From the NCBI GenBank assembly GCA_003560935.1, contig PWJF01000395.1, forward strand, positions 1 through 6,597: a stretch of 6,597 nt of DNA, written 5' to 3'. A program made the translations under genes and the position numbers. The DNA comes from Ignavibacteriales bacterium (lineage in GTDB: Bacteria; Bacteroidota; Ignavibacteria; T3Sed10-11). Within the stretch, counting starts at the first letter, position 1. The number at the start of each line of letters is the position of its first letter. Positions 1 through 4,947 of this stretch are shown in pieces. Below the pieces are notes generated by a model that saw nothing but the letters and a program-made list of their open reading frames with translations, did no database searches and was not told where the DNA came from.

Positions 1-157
1 AAACGGATGCCGTATGAGAAAGCGATCCGATCTTCAACCCGGCGGAACGTATCGCATCCATATCAATGATGTTCTTCAAATCTTGTACATATGTCGTTAT
101 ATAATTATGATCATGGACAGTTGACGACCGGATCGCTTTCTCATACGGCATCCGTTT
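1..157. repeat. 29-bp perfect inverted repeat at the window edge (arms 1-29 and 129-157)
   Basis: Bases 1-29 are the exact reverse complement of bases 129-157; the match breaks at base 30 versus 128 and runs to the very edge of the window, so it may be longer. The inner arm lies in normal pgm codons (KRMPYEKAIR); the outer arm replaces the expected continuation of pgm. The 99 bp between the arms read as normal Pgm protein. This is the pattern of a fold-back chimera or contig-end misassembly, not a functional repeat. Confidence 0.9.
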
Positions 158-724
158 TACATCCCTGAGATCGTTACGTAAAATTTCATTTGACCGGTCC
201 TCAATCTGCTCTGTCAGTTCCGTATCGGCAGGCCCGCCATGTGTTGGATTATATTTAAACCCTCCGTCTTCCGGTGGATTATGCGAGGGTGTAATTATTA
301 CACCGTCGGCTAAACCGGTTGTCTTTCCTTTATTATGTGTAAGGATGGCATGAGAGATGACGGGTGTCGGTGTCGGGCGTACGTTATCCTGTATCATAAC
401 ATCGACACCGTTGGCGGCAAATACTTCGATTGCGGTTGCATGTGCCGGATAGGATAATGCATGAGTATCCATGCCCATAAACAGGGGACCGGTAACGTTC
501 GTCTCTTTTCGAACTTCGCAAATTGCCTGCGTTATTGCGAGAATATGATGTTCATTAAAGGCATTTTTCAGAGATGTTCCTCTATGTCCCGAGGTACCGA
601 ACGATACTTGATGGGCAGGATTACCTGCTTCCGGTTTATGTGTATAGTATGCGGAAATAAGTCCGGGGATATTGACAAGTATTTCTTTCGGTGCCGGTTT
701 GCCGGCTAATGAATGAAGTGCCAC
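1..724 (-). CDS. pgm: Phosphoglucomutase (alpha-D-glucose-specific), N-terminal part only, 3' end cut off
   Basis: Interconverts glucose 1-phosphate and glucose 6-phosphate in the cytoplasm, linking glycogen and nucleotide-sugar synthesis to glycolysis. Translating the minus strand from 724 gives 241 residues that follow the Escherichia coli Pgm family closely: FGTSGHRG near residues 43-49, MDTHALS near 85-91, PTPTP near 117-121, the phosphoserine loop ITPSHNPPEDGG near 144-155 (Ser147 is the phosphorylated residue), and KYNP..GGPADT near 157-168. The start is GTG at 724-722, 6 nt after GGAG (734-731); the nearby ATG at 726 is in another frame and stops at once. The family is about 546 residues long, so more than half is missing. 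Residues up to about Gly233 match; the expected VDPLGG segment is replaced by SLSHTASV, which is encoded by an inverted copy of upstream pgm sequence (see the repeat). The gene starts 18 nt after the hydrolase gene, as the third gene of one unit. Identity is near certain; the last 8 residues are not trustworthy. Confidence 0.95.
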   Translation of the reverse strand, partial: MALHSLAGKPAPKEILVNIPGLISAYYTHKPEAGNPAHQVSFGTSGHRGTSLKNAFNEHHILAITQAICEVRKETNVTGPLFMGMDTHALSYPAHATAIEVFAANGVDVMIQDNVRPTPTPVISHAILTHNKGKTTGLADGVIITPSHNPPEDGGFKYNPTHGGPADTELTEQIEDRSNEILRNDLRDVKRMPYEKAIRSSTVHDHNYITTYVQDLKNIIDMDAIRSAGLKIGSLSHTASV

Positions 725-742
725 ATGCTTCTCCGTTATTTT

Positions 743-2179
743 TTAGTGTTGTTTTTCAAACCAAACATTTCGTACCCGTCCTCCCGATAAACGGAATCCT
801 TCCACATTATTTCTTCTGTCTGTAACAAACTCAACCGTACGGAACCACCGCTGATTTCCTGAAAACCTATTATTTATAATCGGCGTCAACTCAATATCGC
901 TGTGCCGCCTGTGCGTTGCAATCAGCTTATCGTCACGCAACTCGATTGTATAATATGTACCGAGTTCATCGCTGTAATACTTGCCGGTATAATGAAGCAA
1001 CTGATCCGGTGTAGGTTTATAACCCTCATTTTGCTTCTCCGATGATCCGGTGGATTCCACGCGCACTTCCGCCGGTTCCAATACATCATCCAAAAAAATA
1101 TCTGCAATACTATGAGCAATTCTTTGCGGAGCAATAGAGCTGAGGTTGCTTAATAGTATAACAGCAAAGTTTCTCCCGGGATAACGTCCCACATAACTTC
1201 GAAAGCCTGCATCGGCGCCGCCGTGACCGATGACTTCGGTTCCCCGATACTGTCCTACATGCAAGGCGAAAGCATAGCCGATTTGGTCACCGTTGTTTAA
1301 TATCCCCCGTTGATGCATCATGTTAAAAGTTCGTTCATTACCGATTTTGAATGTATCGAAATTTTTAACCCATCGTGCGAGATCCTCAACGGTCGTAAAT
1401 AAACTTGTCGCTCCGACATTTGCATAGCTCAGCACACTCTTCCGGAATCCGTTATCCGGATCGGGTGAGTATGAATACGCGCGATTGCGAACGATATGAC
1501 GATGATCCTCATGGAAATGTGTATTTTTCATACCGAGCGGTTCAAAAATATTGTCATACGTCCAATCTTTAAACGGTTGTCCGCTTACCCGTTCGACGAT
1601 TTCTGCAAGCACAGTGTACCCCATATTTGAATATAGATATTCCTCACCCGGACTGAAATTCAGTTCTCGTTGATGTTGCAGCATTTTCATAATATGTTCT
1701 TTTGTTATTACATCGTCCAACCTCCATCCTGCCATCGCGAGCAGTTCCCATTGATCGCGCAACCCGCTTGTATGATGGATCAGATGCCGCAGCGTGATCG
1801 TATCTCCAAAGTCGGGAAACTCAGGCATATGTTTGCGCACATCGTCGTCAAGGGAAAGGTAGCCCCGATCGGCAAGCATGGCAATAGCAAATGCGGTGAA
1901 TTGTTTTGAAACCGACGCTACATGAAATACCGTTGCAGGTGTAATCGGAATATCATACTCGAGATTAGCCATACCGTATCCGCGGGAATATATGATCTCA
2001 CCGTCCTTGAGAATAGCGATTGCCGCACCCGGCGAAGCTTTATTATCCACATTAGTAAATAATCGATCTACCTTCTCCAGGGAAGATAGCTCGCCGGTGT
2101 AAGCGATAAAACTATATGATGTGATAAAAGCAACTAATGTTAGAAGTAAAATGGATAGATTACCAGTGCGAGCTTTCAT
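743..2179 (-). CDS. Secreted or membrane-anchored serine hydrolase, class C beta-lactamase / penicillin-binding-protein fold
   Basis: A 478-residue serine hydrolase of the Beta-lactamase (AmpC/Pab87/esterase) superfamily. An N-terminal signal peptide or anchor (K2, R4, then a hydrophobic stretch at about 8-26, with no lipobox cysteine) predicts export. The catalytic motifs are present: S-V-S-K at 89-92 (nucleophile Ser89, Lys92), HHTSGL at 135-140, Y-S-N at 183-185 and H-G-G at 319-321. After the catalytic domain (about 35-365) and a polar linker (about 368-390) comes a C-terminal domain of about 85 residues rich in beta-type sequence (YTGKYYSDELGTYYTIEL), like the small barrel found at the C-terminus of many such peptidases. 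Family members are D-aminopeptidases, carboxypeptidases, esterases or true beta-lactamases; the sequence does not tell which, and I would not call it a resistance gene. The ATG at 2179 has GGAGG 5 nt upstream (2189-2185) and follows the DUF2007 stop by 11 nt, so the two are co-transcribed. Confidence 0.93.
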   Translation of the reverse strand: MKARTGNLSILLLTLVAFITSYSFIAYTGELSSLEKVDRLFTNVDNKASPGAAIAILKDGEIIYSRGYGMANLEYDIPITPATVFHVASVSKQFTAFAIAMLADRGYLSLDDDVRKHMPEFPDFGDTITLRHLIHHTSGLRDQWELLAMAGWRLDDVITKEHIMKMLQHQRELNFSPGEEYLYSNMGYTVLAEIVERVSGQPFKDWTYDNIFEPLGMKNTHFHEDHRHIVRNRAYSYSPDPDNGFRKSVLSYANVGATSLFTTVEDLARWVKNFDTFKIGNERTFNMMHQRGILNNGDQIGYAFALHVGQYRGTEVIGHGGADAGFRSYVGRYPGRNFAVILLSNLSSIAPQRIAHSIADIFLDDVLEPAEVRVESTGSSEKQNEGYKPTPDQLLHYTGKYYSDELGTYYTIELRDDKLIATHRRHSDIELTPIINNRFSGNQRWFRTVEFVTDRRNNVEGFRLSGGRVRNVWFEKQH

Positions 2180-2190
2180 ACAATCCTCCG

Positions 2191-2529
2191 TTATGTTTCA
2201 CCCCGGTCTTTATAGGTGGATTTCGGCTCGCCGCATTGCCAGCAATCGGTAAATTGACCTTCGATATTCTCCCCGCAATACGGACAGCGCCATGTCCATG
2301 CCATCGACTTATCCTCAGATTCTTTTTCTTTTCGAATGATATCGCGTGCTTCCGCTTCCCGGTTCTCATCAAGAACCCACAATTCCACCCAGCATTCGGT
2401 GGCCGGAATACTTCCGAGAGCGGTAGAAAGATTTTCATTCCGCACGACTGCGTGTATTCCTTCCAGTTCAAGCAGATTTTTCATGTGGTGAATGATCATG
2501 GGGTTTTGTGAACTGAATATCTTCTTCAT
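2191..2529 (-). CDS. DUF2007-type putative signal-transducing protein with C-terminal zinc ribbon
   Basis: A 112-residue cytoplasmic protein. Residues 1-67 (KKIFSSQNPMIIHHMKNLLE, then RNENLS, then P-TECWVELWV) have the pattern of the DUF2007 family, a small alpha/beta domain annotated as putative signal transducer and related to the PII-like fold; its ligand is unknown. Residues 82-99 form a zinc ribbon with two C-x2-C pairs (C82/C85 and C96/C99: CPYCG and CWQCG). This DUF2007 plus ribbon layout is common in bacteria but has no firmly assigned role. The ATG at 2529 has GGAG at 2542-2539, 9 nt away. It is the first gene of a unit whose promoter lies at 2625-2597, and is followed after 11 nt by the serine hydrolase gene. 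A shadow frame at 2160-2471 on the same strand is ignored. Confidence 0.85.
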   Translation of the reverse strand: MKKIFSSQNPMIIHHMKNLLELEGIHAVVRNENLSTALGSIPATECWVELWVLDENREAEARDIIRKEKESEDKSMAWTWRCPYCGENIEGQFTDCWQCGEPKSTYKDRGET

Positions 2530-2596
2530 CTAACATCACTCCAGAAATTCCTAAGGCGGCATAACCGCAAAAGAACGGGACAATTTATCTTTATTA

Positions 2597-2625
2597 ATAT
2601 TAGTAAGGTTACCGGGAAATGTCAA
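2597..2625 (-). promoter_or_regulatory. Sigma70-like promoter for the DUF2007-hydrolase-pgm unit
   Basis: On the minus strand, TTGACA (2625-2620, a perfect -35) is followed after exactly 17 nt by TAATAT (2602-2597, 4 of 6 matches to TATAAT). The predicted transcription start is near 2590, which leaves a leader of about 60 nt before the ATG at 2529. The site lies between the preceding unit's terminator hairpin and the DUF2007 gene, where a promoter is expected. Confidence 0.7.
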
Positions 2626-2647
2626 CATGGAGGATAAAATAGAATTG

Positions 2648-2687
2648 ACATACCGGTCTCTCCCATAGCGGAGAGAAACCGGTATGT
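2648..2687 (-). terminator. Intrinsic terminator-like hairpin after the DksA-like gene
   Basis: Arms ACATACCGGT (2648-2657) and ACCGGTATGT (2678-2687) pair perfectly. Inside them CTCTCC (2658-2663) pairs with GGAGAG (2670-2675) around a 6-nt loop, with a 2-nt bulge, giving 16 base pairs. Read on the minus strand, the stem is followed by CAATTCTATTTTAT, which is moderately T-rich; on the plus strand no T tract follows. It therefore fits as the end of the UspA-DksA transcript, 37 nt after the stop codon. The imperfect T tract keeps this below certainty. Confidence 0.75.
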
Positions 2688-2724
2688 ATTGTCTGCCATC
2701 TATCACATGAGCTCACATCTTCCG

Positions 2725-3108
2725 TCAATGAACATTGTCTCTCATATAAACAGACGCAAATCGATTTTGAATACAATCCGGACAAAGATAGCTTGTCGGG
2801 GTATGTAGTAATTGCGTCGACGGTATTTCTCCGCCACATTGGGAACACCAGCCGTATGTACCATTTGCATAGCGCGCAACCGCGTTCCGTAACTGCGAAA
2901 TGATCTTATCCGAACGCTGATACAATATTCCGCTGTGATGGATCGTTTTCAAAATGACGTCGGGTTTTGTGGTATTCTCAACACATTTCGACTGGCAATG
3001 CAATTCGTTCATTATTTCGTCGATATTTTGATGAAAGTAATGTCTCATCACGAGATTAAGCTCCCACAACAATGACTGTTGTACATCAGTATGCACAAAT
3101 CCCGCCAT
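2725..3108 (-). CDS. Small DksA/TraR-family C4 zinc-finger protein
   Basis: A 127-residue protein whose C-terminal third matches the DksA/TraR zinc finger: QLRNAVARYANGTYGWCSQC, then GEIP, then a tail with P-T-S-Y-L-C-P-D-C. The four zinc ligands are Cys88, Cys91, Cys109 and Cys112. DksA proteins bind the RNA polymerase secondary channel and tune transcription with ppGpp; many small relatives in the family have unknown partners. Residues about 10-80 are probably helical, but I do not see the acidic DxxDxA tip motif of true DksA, and two extra cysteines (38 and 42) lie in that region. It is therefore called DksA-like, not dksA. The ATG at 3108 has GGAGG at 3121-3117, 8 nt away. It follows the UspA gene by 66 nt with no terminator seen between them, so the two are probably co-transcribed, and the strong hairpin at 2648-2687 ends the unit. 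Confidence 0.85.
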   Translation of the reverse strand: MAGFVHTDVQQSLLWELNLVMRHYFHQNIDEIMNELHCQSKCVENTTKPDVILKTIHHSGILYQRSDKIISQLRNAVARYANGTYGWCSQCGGEIPSTQLLHTPTSYLCPDCIQNRFASVYMRDNVH

Positions 3109-3174
3109 GGTTCAGCCCTCCTTTTCCCCACAGTTTAGCATATGGATTGGACGGCTCCCCTGTGACTTTAAACA

Positions 3175-4128
3175 TCAAACTACATCTTTTTCAGATATTT
3201 TTTCGTCCTCCAGATATTCAGCTATTGCTTTATTTTTTACTGTTAACACCGGGCACTTCGAAAACCGCACTACCTTTTCAGACACACTGCCCATCATTAA
3301 ATAATTGATTCCTCTTAATCCATGCGGTGCAATAACAACAAGGTCGGCACCGATCTCCTGCGTAAACGAAATTATTTCGCGAGCTGCATGTCCTTCATGA
3401 ATGTGAATATGTTTATTAGTTTGCTTACCGCCGTATTCCTTCAATAGACGTTCGATCTCCCGGTACGATCGCTTCTTAATATCGGGTAACCAATCCTGAA
3501 GATCTCCCTGACTTGAAGCATACACCGCAGGGAAATTGATTTTCTCTATGACGTGTAAAACATGTAAATCGGCTTTATATGTCTCAGCAACTTCGATAGC
3601 AACCCGTAATGCGGTTTTGGAATCTTTCGAGAAATCGATTGGCATTACAACGTTGTGCATCGCCTTCTGCGGATCGATCTCATTGCCCTCATGAACGGTC
3701 AGCACAGAACACGGAGCAAGACGAACGACCTTTTCAGACACGCTGCCCATTAACAATCTCGATACACCGTGCCGACCATGGGTTCCCATCACAACAACGT
3801 CGATATCGTTATCGGTTACATATTCAATTATAGATTCAGGTATATTTACTCCACGCACTGCATGAGTAATAATAGTTATACCATTTTGTTTCCCGGCGAC
3901 CATCTCTTGTAACCGTACAACTGCATTTTCACACAGCATTTTATAAATTTCCTCAGCATTGGGAACCTGCGCCATTGGTTCAATCATGTCGTGCCGATGG
4001 GTCTGAATAACATGAAGTAAATGTAATTCAGTATTATATTGTTCTGCCAGAAATAGGGCATGATTTAACGCAAATTGACCGGAGGGTGAAAAATCGGTAG
4101 TGAAAAGAACCTTCTTGATTTCGATCAT
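3175..4128 (-). CDS. Tandem-domain universal stress protein (UspA family)
   Basis: A 317-residue cytoplasmic protein made of two UspA domains, about residues 3-147 and 158-298. Each begins with a beta strand ending in an Asp (VLFTTDFS, Asp12; VVMPIDFS, Asp165) and ends with the nucleotide-binding glycine pattern: GTHGRHG plus GSVS at 115-131, and APHGLRG plus GSVS at 267-283. Both are followed by SEKVVR and a C-x-VLTV strand. Because both domains keep the G-x2-G-x9-G-(S/T) pattern, ATP binding is likely in both. The frame stays open up to ATG 4155, but I chose ATG 4128: it has GGAG at 4140-4137, 8 nt upstream, and the protein then starts right at the first beta strand (MIEIKKVLF). The role is stress endurance; the exact signal is unknown. 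It is the first gene of a unit with a DksA-like gene, with a promoter at 4343-4315 and a 180-nt leader. Confidence 0.95.
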   Translation of the reverse strand: MIEIKKVLFTTDFSPSGQFALNHALFLAEQYNTELHLLHVIQTHRHDMIEPMAQVPNAEEIYKMLCENAVVRLQEMVAGKQNGITIITHAVRGVNIPESIIEYVTDNDIDVVVMGTHGRHGVSRLLMGSVSEKVVRLAPCSVLTVHEGNEIDPQKAMHNVVMPIDFSKDSKTALRVAIEVAETYKADLHVLHVIEKINFPAVYASSQGDLQDWLPDIKKRSYREIERLLKEYGGKQTNKHIHIHEGHAAREIISFTQEIGADLVVIAPHGLRGINYLMMGSVSEKVVRFSKCPVLTVKNKAIAEYLEDEKISEKDVV

Positions 4129-4308
4129 GATAACATCTCCTGCAATAAACGACATGTCCGGTAGAAGGCGGGGGCTGATGCCCGCTATCGCATATCCGCG
4201 ACTACGGCATCAGTGTCAAGGTCGACAACTTCAAAGGTAAGCAAAATCTGGATACAGACCAGGATGCTAACGCCAAGTCGGTGGCGCAGCGATGTTTCGA
4301 CTTCTTTA
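4129..4308 (-). promoter_or_regulatory. Long, structured 5' leader of the UspA-family gene
   Basis: If the promoter at 4343-4315 is used, about 180 nt of untranslated RNA precede the UspA start. The main stem is an 8-bp perfect pairing CTGATGCC / GGCATCAG (4206-4213 with 4175-4182), with an inner 4-bp TCGC/GCGA stem and a GGATAT loop. A 5-bp all-GC stem GCGGG / CCCGC (4181-4185 with 4168-4172) shares bases with it, so the two exclude each other. Upstream, CGCCA / TGGCG (4271-4275 with 4282-4286) competes with AAGTCG / CGACTT (4298-4303 with 4275-4280). I recognise no known riboswitch class, and see no U tract or clear pairing with the Shine-Dalgarno site. The opposite strand has a coding-like frame (see findings), so the pairing could instead be chance. 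Confidence 0.4.
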
Positions 4309-4314
4309 CACCTA

Positions 4315-4343
4315 ATACTACATATTTTTTAAAAAATAGTCAA
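4315..4343 (-). promoter_or_regulatory. Sigma70-like promoter for the UspA-DksA unit
   Basis: On the minus strand, TTGACT (4343-4338, 5 of 6 matches to the -35 consensus) is followed after 17 nt of A/T-rich DNA by TAGTAT (4320-4315, 4 of 6 matches to the -10). The spacer includes a T6A6 tract, typical of bent promoter DNA. It lies just beyond the hairpins that end the macro gene, and would start RNA near 4308. Confidence 0.65.
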
Positions 4344-4355
4344 TAGCTCATCGAA

Positions 4356-4410
4356 TTAGAGAAAAATCTAACATGAATCGGTGATTCGACAACGCGAAAC
4401 ATCGTTTCGC
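4356..4410 (-). terminator. Cluster of three small hairpins after the macro domain gene
   Basis: One base after the macro stop codon, minus-strand GCGAAAC / GTTTCGC (4410-4404 with 4400-4394) forms a perfect 7-bp stem with a 3-nt loop. It is followed by GAATC / GATTC (4387-4383 with 4379-4375, 3-nt loop) and by TTAGA / TCTAA (4371-4367 with 4360-4356) around a T5C loop. There is no classic stem followed at once by a T run: the T5 tract lies 8 nt after the second stem. They probably stabilise or end the NAPRT-macro transcript, but Rho-independent termination is not assured. Confidence 0.45.
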
Positions 4411-4411
4411 T

Positions 4412-4945
4412 TTACATAGCAATCCCCTTTAATACAGCTGCATGCACCTCCAGATCACTTTTGCTGAAGAGCACAAAACGTATTGTTTTAATGGATTTCA
4501 GCTTCTTCGCTTCTTCCAAAACTGTCTTCAAGGCAATTGTAGCTGCCGATTCCATCGGGTAACCGAAGGCTCCTGTTGAAATAGCCGGAAAAGCCACCGA
4601 ATCGATCCCCTTCTCCTCGGCAATATTCAATGCGTTGCGGTAACAATCGGCTAACAGCTCATCTTCGGGTTTGTCGACTCCATACACTGGACCGAGGCAA
4701 TGGATCACGTATTTATTCGGCAGATTATGGGCACCCGAAATCACCGCTTCACCGGGACGTATCGGTGCAAGCGGTTGGCATTCTCTTTCCAATCCCGGAC
4801 CTGCCGCCCGGTGAATTGCGCCGGCAACACCGCCTCCGATTCGTAGTTCGGCATTTGCGGCATTCACAACGGCTGTTATATCTTTCTGTGATGCAATATC
4901 ACCCTGCATGAGTTCAAGTGTGACGCCATTAATAAACTGCTTCAT
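4412..4945 (-). CDS. Macro domain protein (ADP-ribose / O-acetyl-ADP-ribose binding or hydrolysing)
   Basis: A 177-residue single macro domain, the usual size for stand-alone bacterial members. The signature motifs are QGDI at 14-17, VVNAAN at 26-31, GGGVAGAIHRAAG at 37-49, YVIHCLGP at 79-86 and PAISTGAFGYP at 120-130, which together form the ADP-ribose pocket. Family members bind ADP-ribose and remove it from proteins, or deacetylate O-acetyl-ADP-ribose made by sirtuins. The loop that reads GGGVDGAIH in YmdB/MacroD enzymes reads GGGVAGAIH here, with Ala41 in place of the catalytic Asp; this resembles archaeal AF1521-type members, so the activity is uncertain. A TTG at 4951 is in frame, but ATG 4945 is preferred: GGAG at 4956-4953 lies 7 nt away. 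The start is 2 nt after the NAPRT stop (TGA-TC-ATG) and its ribosome site lies inside the last NAPRT codons, so translation is likely coupled. Confidence 0.93.
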   Translation of the reverse strand: MKQFINGVTLELMQGDIASQKDITAVVNAANAELRIGGGVAGAIHRAAGPGLERECQPLAPIRPGEAVISGAHNLPNKYVIHCLGPVYGVDKPEDELLADCYRNALNIAEEKGIDSVAFPAISTGAFGYPMESAATIALKTVLEEAKKLKSIKTIRFVLFSKSDLEVHAAVLKGIAM

Positions 4946-4947
4946 GA

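Noticed and set aside
1..157. A transposon end or invertible element at the left edge
   Set aside because: The inner arm is plain pgm coding sequence, there is no transposase or recombinase, and the outer arm runs into the window edge; an artefact explains it better.
461..709. An 82-codon plus-strand frame at the left side
   Set aside because: It is antisense to clear phosphoglucomutase coding sequence and has no family resemblance.
743..2179. Calling the serine hydrolase an antibiotic-resistance beta-lactamase
   Set aside because: The SxxK, YxN and HxG-type motifs are shared by esterases, D-aminopeptidases and carboxypeptidases, and the extra C-terminal domain points away from simple AmpC enzymes.
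2137..2511. A 124-codon plus-strand frame and a 103-codon minus-strand frame (2160-2471) over the DUF2007 gene
   Set aside because: The 112-codon frame at 2191-2529 has the DUF2007 and zinc-ribbon motifs and a ribosome site; the others are out-of-frame shadows.
4129..4155. An upstream start for the UspA gene at ATG 4155 (nine extra residues)
   Set aside because: The ATG at 4128 has GGAG at 8 nt and starts right at the first beta strand, while the longer form would place the ribosome site inside the coding sequence.
4129..4308. A known riboswitch (TPP, cobalamin, c-di-GMP) in the UspA leader
   Set aside because: I searched by eye for their conserved cores and found none; only generic stems are visible.
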